In this document: piece after piece, positions 17,556 to 26,743 of the stretch
Layout: each line of letters begins with the position of its first letter
Numbering within the stretch: position 1 is the stretch's first letter
DNA from: Flavobacterium lipolyticum
GTDB lineage: Bacteria > Bacteroidota > Bacteroidia > Flavobacteriales > Flavobacteriaceae
Reading direction: 5' to 3'
Length of the DNA stretch: 64,000 nt
Assembly (NCBI RefSeq): GCF_020905335.1
Contig: NZ_JAJJMN010000002.1
Span: forward strand, 1,240,001 to 1,304,000
Program-made: the position numbers and the translations under genes
Notes under the pieces: generated by a model
Databases searched by the model: none
What the model was told of the DNA's origin: nothing
The model's input: only the letters and a program-made list of their open reading frames with translations

Positions 17556-19538
17556 CTATTTTTTTAAAACCAAATACACCAGTGCGGGATCATTCAGTAG
17601 GCGTTCCATTTCGGAATGAATTATATCCTGAACATCCTGTTTTATCTGCAGATAATTCCGCTGAATCATCGCATTATTAAGTTTACGAACCGGGGGGATT
17701 TCTTTGTAGTTTTCCATTTCTTTTTTGAGCGCTTTATGATCATTAATAATTTCACTATGAAAAGTTTTAAGCTCAATTTTACAGTCCGGGTCATCTGCTA
17801 CCATACCCACAAATTCACCAGAACTCAGCCCTGATATTTTCGAAGGGGGCACAGCCGATTCCAATTGTTTTGAGCGGCTGACAGAAGTGTCGGCACTGTT
17901 AATGGAAAGGCTTTCCCTATCCTGCATAATTTTTCCGAAACGTTCTGATAATTGTTTGGATGTATCCCCTGTAACCTGCCCGCTTATAATATTTCCAACA
18001 ATATTCATAATTACATCTGCCTGCTCGCGCCCGTAGTCTTTTCGAAGCTGGCTGAAATCCTGGATTCCTAAACAAGCCGCTACTTTGTTACTTCTGGCTG
18101 TTGCGATCAGGCTGTCCATATTGTTAAGATAAATTGTCGGGAATTCATCAAAGATGAGACTGGATTTCATTTTCCCTTTTTTATTTACAAGTTTCACAAG
18201 ACGGTTTACATATAGAGATAAAACAGCCCCGTAAATCTGTATTTTCTGAGGGTTGTTTCCCATGCATACAAGCTTAGGTTCATCGGGGTTATTGATATCC
18301 AGAGTAAAATCATTTCCTGATAAAACATAGTATAACTGTGGGGAGGAAAGTCTCGCCATAGCGATCTTTGCAGTAGCAATCTGCCCTTCCAGCTGGTCTG
18401 TGGCTTCTTGGAGGTAAGCATTAATAAAAGGGTTTATCAGAACCTCAATTTCCTTCTCTGTTCTGAGCAGCGTAAAGAGACTGTCGTAATCAATCTGCAT
18501 GAGTTCAATGACATGAGGCAGGGTGCAGAACTCACCATCTTTATATTTCCTGAGATACCAGATTACGGCCGATAAAAAATTGATCGGAGACTCTACAAAA
18601 AAGTCCCCCTGCCTTTTAATCCATTCCCTGTTAAGCCCCATCAGAATAGTCCTTGCTGATTCCGAAGCATCTGTTATATCTTCCATGCTCTGAGGATCCA
18701 GCGGATTACACCTGTGCATAATCTTATCAAAATTTATAAAGTAACATTTGGGCAGGATTTTATAAGCCTGTTTATTATTTTCAAAAGTATTATAGACGAT
18801 CTTTGACAGGTCATCGTACTTGAAATCATAGACAAACATACTGAAGCCTTTTTTTATATGCTGGGTAATAACATGACGGATCACAAAATAAGATTTTCCA
18901 GATCCAGGCGTACCCAGAACCAGCAGCGCACGAAAAGGATTTATAATATTTATCCAGCTGTTTCGAAGTTTCTCTTTTAGATAATATCTGGCAGGCAGAT
19001 TAATAGAATATTCATTCTCCAGTAGTCTTTCTTCCTGGGGAAAAGTCTCATTGAGCTTATTGAAAATATCCTTGGGGTTCAGCCCGTTTTTTATAATCCG
19101 AGAAAGTAGGGTCCCCCCGGAAAGCATCATCAGAAATCCCGTCGAAGTAATTACAATATAAACTATTGCTTTATACGTCTGCAATGAAAATAACAAAAGT
19201 GCAAAATAACTTATAAAATAAATGAGCATTCCAGAAATACAATAAGCAAAAGCAGTTTTGTAACTGAGCTTTTCATTTTTTCTTCCTTTTGCACCAATGA
19301 GCGAAATCGCGAGAAATCCAAGGGCAAAAAATTTCGATTTATGAAAATTATCAAATAATCCCGCACGATAAATACCTGCTAAAATTTTATCGGTAAACTC
19401 ACTTACCAGCTGCCACTGGTTGAAGGCTGAATAACAATAATAGTAAAAGTGAATCATCAGAATGATAATCCCTATGAGTCTTGTCATATCAAGAATCTTT
19501 CTCAGTGCCTGTTCATTTTCTCCCGTCTGCATTCCCAT
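17556..19538 (-). CDS. mobC: Type IV coupling ATPase (MobC/TraG/VirD4-like)
   Basis: 660 aa. Two to four membrane segments occupy residues ~18-145. The cytoplasmic ATPase has Walker A at 209-216 (GTPGSGKS) and Walker B-like SSLIFDEFPTIYL. The TraM-recognition-type region follows, with DVIMNIVGNIISGQVTGDTSKQL (given in part) and the late ISGLSSGEFVGMVAD. In Bacteroides elements the coupling protein encoded after MobA/MobB is called MobC. It would dock the relaxase-DNA complex to the Tra channel at the inner membrane. It is third in the mob operon, 12 bp after the relaxase gene. Confidence 0.88.
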   Translation of the reverse strand: MGMQTGENEQALRKILDMTRLIGIIILMIHFYYYCYSAFNQWQLVSEFTDKILAGIYRAGLFDNFHKSKFFALGFLAISLIGAKGRKNEKLSYKTAFAYCISGMLIYFISYFALLLFSLQTYKAIVYIVITSTGFLMMLSGGTLLSRIIKNGLNPKDIFNKLNETFPQEERLLENEYSINLPARYYLKEKLRNSWINIINPFRALLVLGTPGSGKSYFVIRHVITQHIKKGFSMFVYDFKYDDLSKIVYNTFENNKQAYKILPKCYFINFDKIMHRCNPLDPQSMEDITDASESARTILMGLNREWIKRQGDFFVESPINFLSAVIWYLRKYKDGEFCTLPHVIELMQIDYDSLFTLLRTEKEIEVLINPFINAYLQEATDQLEGQIATAKIAMARLSSPQLYYVLSGNDFTLDINNPDEPKLVCMGNNPQKIQIYGAVLSLYVNRLVKLVNKKGKMKSSLIFDEFPTIYLNNMDSLIATARSNKVAACLGIQDFSQLRKDYGREQADVIMNIVGNIISGQVTGDTSKQLSERFGKIMQDRESLSINSADTSVSRSKQLESAVPPSKISGLSSGEFVGMVADDPDCKIELKTFHSEIINDHKALKKEMENYKEIPPVRKLNNAMIQRNYLQIKQDVQDIIHSEMERLLNDPALVYLVLKK

Positions 19539-19550
19539 GATATTAAATTT

Positions 19551-20843
19551 TTATTGATTATCTGACTGCCCTTTTCTTTTTCTCTTCCTGCGTTTTGATT
19601 TAAGCTGATTGGGCAGGTAAGTCTGTACGGATTCCATCCGGGTCAATACATCCAAAACTTTAGCCAGAGCAGTATCGAAATTATCCGTTTTACTAATTTC
19701 AAATAAATCTTTATTCGATATATTTCCCTGTATTTCAACTTTGGATTTTATCTTTATGTCCTTATCGGAACCCTGCAGAGTTTTACCCCTTAAATTACAG
19801 CGTTCTTGTACTGCCTTTGCGCTGTACTGTTTGCCTAAATCACTTCCATTAAACACACATTTTGTAGTATGATCCACATAGGTGATGCCGTAAATCAATC
19901 CGGCAGCACTTTTTCTTGAAACAATATTAATCCCTTCTTTTTCGAGCAATTTTCCGAGCTCGGAAAATGAAATACTTTTATTAAGAAACGCCAGGTCGAC
20001 AGCATTCTTTATCCTGTTTTTCATCGATATATCACCGTTGCCGACGGACATAAATTTTTGTTCTAAAAATTTAAGAGTCGGCTTATTATAAAAGTCACTG
20101 GCTTTAATAGGAACCCCGATAGGTTTTCCATCGCTGTCAAGTATGCGGTACACCAATCCTTCTGCTTTAAAAATCCTTGAGTCTTCAGATCCCCGATCAG
20201 CAAAAACATTGTAAAGCTTGAGCACAGCATTGAGTTCAGAAAGACTTGAATATTTATAGGTTGAAAGCACTCCGTCAAGCACTGCTGCAATCGCTTTTTT
20301 TGACTGCATTTTTCCGTATGCAATCTTCTGAAGACTGACAGGTTTAAGTACTTTATTTATATTATTTTTACGGCCCTGAGCGGCCACTAAAGAGAACATC
20401 TTCTCTATTTCTTTGCGGGCTGTTTCAGACTGGTTCCTGCCAATATTGTGCATATCGATCCTGCTTCCATCCTGCTTAACCTTTATGGACACCAGATGAA
20501 TATGCGGGTGCCCCGCATCATGGTGGCGGTATACCAAGTAGGGCTGCTCGCCAAAACCAATTTTCTGCATATAGGCATCTGCAATCTGCATTAATTTTTG
20601 GTTGGTTAAGGAAATTTCAGAGGGATCAAAATTCAGCGAAATATGTACACTATTGCGCTTTACATTCTCATTTAAAGCATTTTGATTGAGCAGTCTGCTG
20701 AGCTTCATTGTAATGCTCATTTTATCGGCTTCAAGAGGATAATTCCCCTCACCTATGCACTCCGCTGCACCTTGTTTTACCTTATTTTCATTATAGTTGA
20801 AAATGTTATGCAGTGAATTTCCGGTCTTAATTACTGCAACCAT
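19551..20843 (-). CDS. mobB: Relaxase/mobilisation nuclease (MobB-like)
   Basis: 430 aa. The metal-binding motif is YRHHDAGHPHIHLVSIK, with H108, H112, H114 and H116 as the histidine cluster. The likely nucleophile is Y17 in the N-terminal FNYNENK segment. The last residues are strongly basic (KSKRRKRKRKG). Relaxases nick oriT and stay covalently attached to the 5' end of the transferred strand. The start overlaps the accessory gene's stop by 13 bp, and the coupling protein follows. Family assignment is MOBP-like by layout. Confidence 0.88.
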   Translation of the reverse strand: MVAVIKTGNSLHNIFNYNENKVKQGAAECIGEGNYPLEADKMSITMKLSRLLNQNALNENVKRNSVHISLNFDPSEISLTNQKLMQIADAYMQKIGFGEQPYLVYRHHDAGHPHIHLVSIKVKQDGSRIDMHNIGRNQSETARKEIEKMFSLVAAQGRKNNINKVLKPVSLQKIAYGKMQSKKAIAAVLDGVLSTYKYSSLSELNAVLKLYNVFADRGSEDSRIFKAEGLVYRILDSDGKPIGVPIKASDFYNKPTLKFLEQKFMSVGNGDISMKNRIKNAVDLAFLNKSISFSELGKLLEKEGINIVSRKSAAGLIYGITYVDHTTKCVFNGSDLGKQYSAKAVQERCNLRGKTLQGSDKDIKIKSKVEIQGNISNKDLFEISKTDNFDTALAKVLDVLTRMESVQTYLPNQLKSKRRKRKRKGQSDNQ

Positions 20844-21223
20844 TTTCGGGAGATTTTCTCAATATATTTATTTATCTCTTCTACCTTATTGAAAAGTATT
20901 CTGCGCTCCAGTTCATAAGTGATAATCCAGGTTTTAAATTCCGCAATCTGCTGCAATGTATGGAGCTTTTTTACGGCCTGATTAAAGTTGTTTCCTAACG
21001 CTTTAAGTTCAGTTCTTAGTCTGATAATCTCAAACATAAATTCATCTAAGGACTGATTGCGGTAGTTCGATGTGATGGGTTTATTGAATATAATTTTCCT
21101 TAGATAATCACTAAGTTTTCTGCAGGTGCTTGCCTTCCATTTTTTTTCTATTTCTGCATACTCCCAAGGTGTAAAACGCAGGCCTACAATGCGTGTTCTG
21201 TTTGAATTTTCCTTTTCCATCAT
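20831..21223 (-). CDS. mobA: Relaxosome accessory protein (MobA-like, ribbon-helix-helix)
   Basis: 130 aa. N-terminal TRIVGLRFTPWEYAEIEKKW is a typical ribbon-helix-helix DNA-binding start. The following helices contain the signature-like ELKALGNNFNQAVKKLH found in plasmid mobilisation accessory proteins. It would bind oriT and help the relaxase load. It is first in the mob operon, directly beside the palindromic region at 21298-21353. The ATG at 21223 is preceded by a weak purine-rich stretch, as usual in this phylum; a second ATG one codon later is equally possible. Confidence 0.82.
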   Translation of the reverse strand: MMEKENSNRTRIVGLRFTPWEYAEIEKKWKASTCRKLSDYLRKIIFNKPITSNYRNQSLDEFMFEIIRLRTELKALGNNFNQAVKKLHTLQQIAEFKTWIITYELERRILFNKVEEINKYIEKISRKWLQ

Positions 21224-21297
21224 CTTTCATTTTCATTATTTTCAAACTCTTTTTCTTCTTTCAGTTTCACTGCTCACGAGTTCCGAGTAAAGAGCAG

Positions 21298-21353
21298 CCA
21301 GATTCGGTTGTTTAACAACCGGACATCTGGCCGATTGCAGGAACGTGGCAATC
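21298..21353. other. Candidate origin of transfer (oriT) with nested inverted repeats
   Basis: Three dyads are packed upstream of mobA: CCAGAT/ATCTGG (21298-21303, 21325-21330) enclosing CGGTTGTT/AACAACCG (21305-21312, 21314-21321), then GATTGC/GCAATC (21333-21338, 21348-21353). oriT sites usually lie next to the accessory and relaxase genes and contain inverted repeats beside the nic site. The nic position cannot be read from sequence alone. Confidence 0.5.
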
Positions 21354-21497
21354 TTTAAACTATTTTAAATATCATTTTAGAATTTCTGCATTTCTGCAGA
21401 TCACTTAAATCAAATCACAATAGACACATTCTTAGAAAACATCTAAGGACTGTTTCTAAAACTATACGAAGTTAAGTAAGCTCTAGCTATTCAGCCC

Positions 21498-21522
21498 ATC
21501 ATGGACATATTATGTCCATGAT
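21498..21522. promoter_or_regulatory. Perfect 25-bp palindrome, likely operator
   Basis: Arms ATCATGGACATA (21498-21509) and TATGTCCATGAT (21511-21522) around a single T. It lies 19 bp upstream of a TAnnTTTG core (TACTTTTG, 21541-21548) in the position where the -33 element should be. A dimeric regulator binding here would control the 100-aa gene at 21574. Confidence 0.6.
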
Positions 21523-21540
21523 AATTAAAAAGTCTATTTA

Positions 21541-21548
21541 TACTTTTG
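21541..21548 (+). promoter_or_regulatory. Bacteroidota -7 promoter core TACTTTTG
   Basis: Matches the consensus TAnnTTTG, 26 bp before the ATG at 21574. No TTG -33 element is present at the right distance; the palindrome at 21498-21522 takes its place, so the promoter may need an activator or be repressed there. Confidence 0.55.
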
Positions 21549-21573
21549 TGTTAATAAATATTAATTTAAAAAC

Positions 21574-21876
21574 GTGAAAATTATGATGACAACAAATGAT
21601 GTAGCAAGGGTTTTTGATACTATACTTAGTATTCCCGGGATGAATGAGACGGTAAAGATTGATTTGAAAATTTCACGCAAAAATGTACTGCTCCTAAATC
21701 ATGTGATTGAGCGTGGGCTCACGGCGCCGGATGATGAAAAATCATCTATTTTGGTTTCTGCAATCCCTAAGGAAAACCTTATGGATTTAAAACAGCTTGC
21801 AGAGGAGTGCCTTCAAAAAGCAGGTCTGGCAGAACTTCGTGAAAAGCTGCAGAACCTCAACCAATCCGGAAAATAA
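21574..21876 (+). CDS. Conserved 100-aa ICE protein, unknown function
   Basis: 100 aa, no recognised domain. It has a likely N-terminal helix-rich dimer region (TTNDVARVFDTILSIPGMNETVKIDLKI) and a charged C-terminal helix (LQKAGLAELREKLQNL). The alternative starts at codons 4 and 5 are possible. It stands alone between a strong operator-promoter (21498-21548) and an intrinsic terminator (21901), transcribed away from the mob operon. The strict regulation suggests it responds to ICE state, but its activity is unknown. Confidence 0.7.
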   Translation: MKIMMTTNDVARVFDTILSIPGMNETVKIDLKISRKNVLLLNHVIERGLTAPDDEKSSILVSAIPKENLMDLKQLAEECLQKAGLAELREKLQNLNQSGK

Positions 21877-21900
21877 ACTGATTTAAAATTTACCGGACTT

Positions 21901-21938
21901 AATGCCAATAAAGAGAAATCTTATTGGCATTTTTTTTC
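21901..21938 (+). terminator. Intrinsic terminator
   Basis: Perfect 11-bp arms AATGCCAATAA (21901-21911) and TTATTGGCATT (21921-21931) followed by a T-run. It ends the 100-aa gene transcript. Confidence 0.85.
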
Positions 21939-22025
21939 GTTCTTTATCTATCTAAAACTTTGCTTTTTTTTGTTTTTAACTCACAATTGATTGTTTTTGA
22001 AAAATACCGGCTTGTTTTAGGTAAC

Positions 22026-22048
22026 AATTACAACCTGTTGTAATTTTG
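22026..22048 (+). promoter_or_regulatory. Dyad overlapping a TAnnTTTG promoter core
   Basis: Perfect arms AATTACAAC (22026-22034) and GTTGTAATT (22037-22045). The right arm overlaps a -7 core TAATTTTG (22041-22048). A TTG lies at 22012-22014, 26 bp upstream, slightly far for a normal -33. This layout suggests a repressor site for the MauE-like gene at 22146. Confidence 0.5.
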
Positions 22049-22145
22049 CCTCAGTTCTATTAAGTTAAATATTTATCCTAATCAAATAAATTCGAACTAC
22101 TGCAGAAATCTCCAAACAATTGTTTTAAATATACCTACAGAAATC

Positions 22146-23681
22146 ATGAAGTTAAACAGCAACCTAGGCACTATTGCCAAAGAAATAATCTGCCTCCTGT
22201 ATGTGATGCTTTTTGTGTATGCAGCTGTAAGCAAATTATTGGATTTTGAGAATTTCCAAGTACAGCTGGGACAGTCTCCATTATTAAGCGCTTACGCCTC
22301 TTACATATCATGGATGGTGCCCACGATCGAGCTATTAGTTGCCTTTCTGCTCTTTATTCCGAAATGGCGCGATTACGGTCTTTATGCCTGCCTGTGTTTA
22401 ATGACTATGTTTACGGCATATATTTATATTGTCTTGAATTACAGCTCTTTCGTTCCCTGTTCCTGTGGTGGGATTTTAGAGAAAATGAGCTGGAATGTTC
22501 ATTTAGTTTTTAATTTTTTTTTTGTTGGATTAGCTGTCGTTGCAATTGTTTTGAATTATAGATCTAAAACTGAAAAAATTAGTGTAAAAAACAAATTCTC
22601 ACCAATTAAAGCTATTCCGATTTTCATATCCTTAAGTATAGTTATTATTATCGCTTTATTTGTCTCTTCGGAAGAAATCATGGAGCACAAAAATCCATTT
22701 ATCAGGCGATACATCAAACGAACTGTACAGCTTGTCCATTCCAAAGATTTAATTTATAATTCTTATTATTTTTCCGGAAGCAGTCCAGATAAGCTTTATT
22801 TAGGAAATTACACCACGCCATTGCAAATCATCTCGATTGACACCTCATTCAAGTTTCAGGATACACACTATATAGAAAATAGTGATCCTAAAATTCATTT
22901 TCGCTCTATCAAGATTTTAGTTAGGGAAAAATATTTTTATCTAATGGATGGTAGTGTTCCAAGCATATCAGCGGGCAGTACTGAAGACTGGGAGATTTCC
23001 ATTAAATTAAAAGGGCTTCCTTATTTTACGACGGCGGAACCCATTGACACATCATCTTTTATATTCCGCAACAACAATGGGATAAAATCGGCCAACATTC
23101 TCGGCATTTACACTGCAAATAATGAAAGGAAAATTCAGTATAAGCCAAGTCTGCTGAAAAAGCAGATCGATGGAATTTTTGACACCGACGGCATACTACA
23201 TTACAGCAGTAAAATGAAAAAGGCTGTGTATGTTTATTTTTATCGTAATGAAATTATAATGGCAGATAAAAATGGAAATTTAGCCTATCGCAGCAAAACA
23301 ATTGATACTTTTTCAAGAGCAAAAATCAAGGTGTCCTATCTCAAAAACGAAACTGTCCGTAAGATGTCCGCACCACCTCTTACGGTTAATTCACTAAGTA
23401 CGCTTCATAATAATCTATTGTTTATAGAATCGAAGATTCCAGGCCAATATGAAGATCCTGCTCTTTGGAAACACGCTTCGATAATAGATGTTTATGACAT
23501 CTCAAAAAAAAGTTATGTTCTGAGTTTCCCAATCTTTAAAATAGGAGATGACAAGCTTAAATCCCTATACTTAACTGATAAGTATCTTTATGTTTTAATT
23601 GGCACAAAAGTTTTGATGTACGAGCTGAAAGAGAACCTTAAAAATGCTATGCAAACCGATCAACACACATCCATTGAATAA
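22146..23681 (+). CDS. MauE/DoxX-like membrane protein with C-terminal sensor-like domain
   Basis: 511 aa. Residues ~10-170 form four to five membrane segments of the MauE/DoxX type, including YAAVSKLLDFENFQVQLGQSP and the Cys motif VPCSCGGILEKMSW. In methylamine dehydrogenase maturation MauE works in disulfide/thiol chemistry. Many Bacteroidota homologues are of unknown role. Residues ~180-511 are predicted extracytoplasmic beta-rich repeats (propeller-like), without further motif. It is followed by a DUF6520 peptide gene, a usual pairing in this phylum, and faces the peptidase-SusCD operon. Confidence 0.72.
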   Translation: MKLNSNLGTIAKEIICLLYVMLFVYAAVSKLLDFENFQVQLGQSPLLSAYASYISWMVPTIELLVAFLLFIPKWRDYGLYACLCLMTMFTAYIYIVLNYSSFVPCSCGGILEKMSWNVHLVFNFFFVGLAVVAIVLNYRSKTEKISVKNKFSPIKAIPIFISLSIVIIIALFVSSEEIMEHKNPFIRRYIKRTVQLVHSKDLIYNSYYFSGSSPDKLYLGNYTTPLQIISIDTSFKFQDTHYIENSDPKIHFRSIKILVREKYFYLMDGSVPSISAGSTEDWEISIKLKGLPYFTTAEPIDTSSFIFRNNNGIKSANILGIYTANNERKIQYKPSLLKKQIDGIFDTDGILHYSSKMKKAVYVYFYRNEIIMADKNGNLAYRSKTIDTFSRAKIKVSYLKNETVRKMSAPPLTVNSLSTLHNNLLFIESKIPGQYEDPALWKHASIIDVYDISKKSYVLSFPIFKIGDDKLKSLYLTDKYLYVLIGTKVLMYELKENLKNAMQTDQHTSIE

Positions 23682-23768
23682 TTTATAAAAGTATACCGGC
23701 CGGTGCCAGGAAATAAGATCGAACACCTGTAGAAAATAGTAGATCAAATAACCTTAATACATATTATT

Positions 23769-24026
23769 ATGAAAACCACATTTTTAAAATCGACAATGCC
23801 ATTTGCACTTGTTGCAGTAATGGGAATTTCGGGCGCTTTTTTGACCACTTCGATGCAGAGCGCATCAAAGCCGCCTGCTCCGGGATACATTAACAGCACT
23901 ACAAAGCCTTGTGATGTTCCTGTAAACTGTGACAGTACTCCCAAGCCACAAATTTGTGAAGCCAGTGGGCAACAGGCTTTTGGGAAAGCCAACAATTGTC
24001 AACAGGTGCGTTATCGTTTAAATTGA
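23769..24026 (+). CDS. DUF6520-family small exported protein
   Basis: 85 aa. N-terminal MKTTFLKSTMPFALVAVMGISGAFLTTS is a signal-like hydrophobic segment characteristic of DUF6520. The mature part is small and has four to five Cys (PCDVPVNCDS, PQICEASG, NNCQQ) that may pair. DUF6520 genes typically follow MauE-like genes, and the Cys pattern fits a thiol-redox partner, although that link is inference. It ends 55 bp before the convergent peptidase stop. Confidence 0.7.
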   Translation: MKTTFLKSTMPFALVAVMGISGAFLTTSMQSASKPPAPGYINSTTKPCDVPVNCDSTPKPQICEASGQQAFGKANNCQQVRYRLN

Positions 24027-24045
24027 TTAACAAGATCTCTAAATG

Positions 24046-24082
24046 CAATGCAGTTCTATATAAGAACTGCATTGTTTTTTTT
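24046..24082 (+). terminator. Intrinsic terminator between convergent genes
   Basis: Perfect 12-bp arms CAATGCAGTTCT (24046-24057) and AGAACTGCATTG (24063-24074) with a 5-nt loop and an 8-T run. It ends the MauE-DUF6520 transcript and overlaps the end of the convergent peptidase gene. Confidence 0.85.
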
Positions 24083-26687
24083 AGTTAACGGCCTCTTTTG
24101 GCCACCCAACTGACTGGTCATTTTTCAGATAGTAATCAAACCACTGATTAATTCTCAAACTCAAATCTTTTTGATTTTTTTCTTTCATTAGGATATGTTT
24201 TTCATCCGGATATAGCAGCATAGTCGCTGGTTTTCCCAACCTTCTAAGTGCCATATAAAACTCTACACTCTGGTTCCAGTTTACGTGCCAATCTGATTTA
24301 CCTGCCCATATTAAAATAGGAGTCTTGATAGAGGTGGCATTAGTTATAGGAGAATTCCTGGAATACAAATCCGGATCCTCAAAAGGGCTTTTTCCCAGGC
24401 GCCACTGCTCGCTTTGAAAGCGGGTCATATCAGAAATACTAAGATCCCACCCGACAGTCAGATAAAAACTGGTCAAATCAGCAATAGAAGCTCCCGAAAC
24501 TGCTGCTGCGAAAATGTCTGTCTGAGTGATTATGAAATTGGTCTCATATCCTCCAAAGGATTCTCCCATTAAACCTATCTTCAATGGATCTACGAAGTTT
24601 TTGCCTATTACATGATTGGTTGCACTAACAACACAGTCAACTGTGTTTTCTCCAACTGTGCCAGTCTCATGTTCAATATCTGGACATAATATCAGGTAGT
24701 CTTTTGTTGTTATTACAGATTCATTAAAGCCATTGCCCGACAACAAAGTAGGGTTGATATATTTATGAACATTATGCGACTGCTTTTCATAAATATAGAC
24801 AATCATGGGATATTTTTTATTGGTATCAAAATTGGAAGGAAAATACAAAATACCTTTTAACTCTTTACCTGCTGCATTGCGGTATGTAATAAGTTCAGAA
24901 GTGCTATGCTGGAACTTCTCGTAATGCGCATTGCTCTGAAATGTGATTTTTTCCATAGAAGAATTGTTCTTTGCAACTAGACGTGGAGGAAGATCAAATC
25001 TTTGTTCCTGATATATATACAGCTCCGATTTTTTTATGTAATGCATATGGTTTAAAAAACTGCTGCGGCATATAATCTGTTCTATTGCACCTGTTTTTTC
25101 TAAACTGCAATATCCTGTCTTGCCATCATCATACTGCGTACGAAGAATGAGTCTATCATTTAAATCAACAACAATGCTTTTAAAGCCGTCAAAATTTCGC
25201 AAAAGGAGATCATAATCTCCAAGTGTATTAATTCGATATATAGTTTTATCTTCTCTTCCTTTGGTGAGTCTTCTGCTTAATGTGCCGTTGTTCTTTATTC
25301 CCCAAATATCATATTGGTCATATAATAAGATTTCCTTCTCGTCCGGAGTCCATCCAGGATTTCCGTATGCTGCATCTCCTCCTAATCCATTCACTCTGCC
25401 AAAAAAGGGAACTTTTATATGCTGTGTAATGTTGATATGAATTTTCATCTTAACATCATAAATCCACCAGTTCTTGTCCTTATAGTACGCAACAAACCTG
25501 CCAGACGGCGATGGCAGCAGATCTGTATGGTATCCGCTTTGTTTTTTAACCATAATTTCTTTTTGACCAGTATCAAGATCCACTAAATAATAATCCCTTG
25601 GAGCCACAATTTCAAACTGGGGTTCGTATTGTTTAGGGTTCGATATTATCGCCAAAGTTTTATTGCCATTTAGCATTACACTGGGAAATTCCGAAGAAGA
25701 AATTTTCACCACGCAACCATTTGAAGGATGCCAAACCGCCAGATTAGCCTTCTCATAAAATCTCCCAGATGATTGTTCCAGGGGATAGATCCATTTATCG
25801 GCGGTATTCCAAACTTCCACCCCGTCCCCTGCTTTTTGTTCAACCTCTATATTTGTGGAATTAAGTCCAAAAAAGACTTTATCCAAATCGGACGATATGG
25901 TCAGGGGATAACTATCCGTTTTATCAAAAATTTTATCAGATGCAAAATTGTTAAGTTCCTTTTGATTAAGCCTGAGTATTTTTTTTGTCTCCAGCTTATA
26001 TAAACAAAGATCAGTACTACTACCTATGGAATCTGATGAACTGTAAAAAGCAACTGCTTTTCCATTCTCCTCCCATGCGAAATTATAAAACACACCATTT
26101 CCCTGCCTTGCGATCCATTCTATTGCCGAATTCCGAAGATTTAGAATTCCCACAGAATATTTTTCTTTTTCTTTTATCGAAATAATAATCTCTTTTTGGG
26201 TTGGGCTCATTGAAAAATCTGCTACATCATTCACTAAGCTGATTACACCAGTTGACAATTTTTGCAACTGCAGTTGTTTTTCCTTCCGTAAAAGTGTAAT
26301 AATCTGGTCCGTTTCCGTGGAATATTCGATATGCGTATCCAATGGATAAGACTGGTGCATTCCTGTTTTCAAACTTAAGGATTGGATGCTGTTTTTGTCG
26401 TTGACAATAAGGTGCTCATTTCCGGCAAAACGTGGAAAAATGCCACCAGGCATATTAAAGGTTTCTCCGTTTATGGTATTTCGCACAAACAGCGTATCAC
26501 TTCCGCTTTCATAACGCATTCGATAAGTGATCCATCGGCCATCCGGGGAGGGATTTCCAACGATGAGCTCTCCCCATTTCATATAATCGGATTCTGTCAG
26601 CTGTTTTTTTTGCACCACCTGCCCCCATAAGGGACAGGCTACTAATGGCAAAATAAAAAATAAAAATAAAGTCTGTTTCAGCTTCAT
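24081..26687 (-). CDS. S9-family (prolyl oligopeptidase-like) secreted peptidase
   Basis: 868 aa from the chosen start. An N-terminal signal peptide (MKLKQTLFLFFILPLVACPLWG) is followed by a beta-propeller-like region (~25-600) and a C-terminal alpha/beta-hydrolase. The nucleophile elbow is GESFGGY, the Asp lies in AGKSDWHVNW and the His in DEKHIL, giving a full Ser-Asp-His triad. The frame is open to an ATG at 26741, but that start would place 18 polar residues before the signal peptide, so 26687 is preferred. It follows susD directly and probably degrades peptides bound or imported by the SusCD pair. Confidence 0.85.
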   Translation of the reverse strand: MKLKQTLFLFFILPLVACPLWGQVVQKKQLTESDYMKWGELIVGNPSPDGRWITYRMRYESGSDTLFVRNTINGETFNMPGGIFPRFAGNEHLIVNDKNSIQSLSLKTGMHQSYPLDTHIEYSTETDQIITLLRKEKQLQLQKLSTGVISLVNDVADFSMSPTQKEIIISIKEKEKYSVGILNLRNSAIEWIARQGNGVFYNFAWEENGKAVAFYSSSDSIGSSTDLCLYKLETKKILRLNQKELNNFASDKIFDKTDSYPLTISSDLDKVFFGLNSTNIEVEQKAGDGVEVWNTADKWIYPLEQSSGRFYEKANLAVWHPSNGCVVKISSSEFPSVMLNGNKTLAIISNPKQYEPQFEIVAPRDYYLVDLDTGQKEIMVKKQSGYHTDLLPSPSGRFVAYYKDKNWWIYDVKMKIHINITQHIKVPFFGRVNGLGGDAAYGNPGWTPDEKEILLYDQYDIWGIKNNGTLSRRLTKGREDKTIYRINTLGDYDLLLRNFDGFKSIVVDLNDRLILRTQYDDGKTGYCSLEKTGAIEQIICRSSFLNHMHYIKKSELYIYQEQRFDLPPRLVAKNNSSMEKITFQSNAHYEKFQHSTSELITYRNAAGKELKGILYFPSNFDTNKKYPMIVYIYEKQSHNVHKYINPTLLSGNGFNESVITTKDYLILCPDIEHETGTVGENTVDCVVSATNHVIGKNFVDPLKIGLMGESFGGYETNFIITQTDIFAAAVSGASIADLTSFYLTVGWDLSISDMTRFQSEQWRLGKSPFEDPDLYSRNSPITNATSIKTPILIWAGKSDWHVNWNQSVEFYMALRRLGKPATMLLYPDEKHILMKEKNQKDLSLRINQWFDYYLKNDQSVGWPKEAVN

Positions 26688-26743
26688 ACACAGAGATTCC
26701 TGTTTCTTGCTTCCATAAGGAAAAATATTTTGAGTTTTCATAT

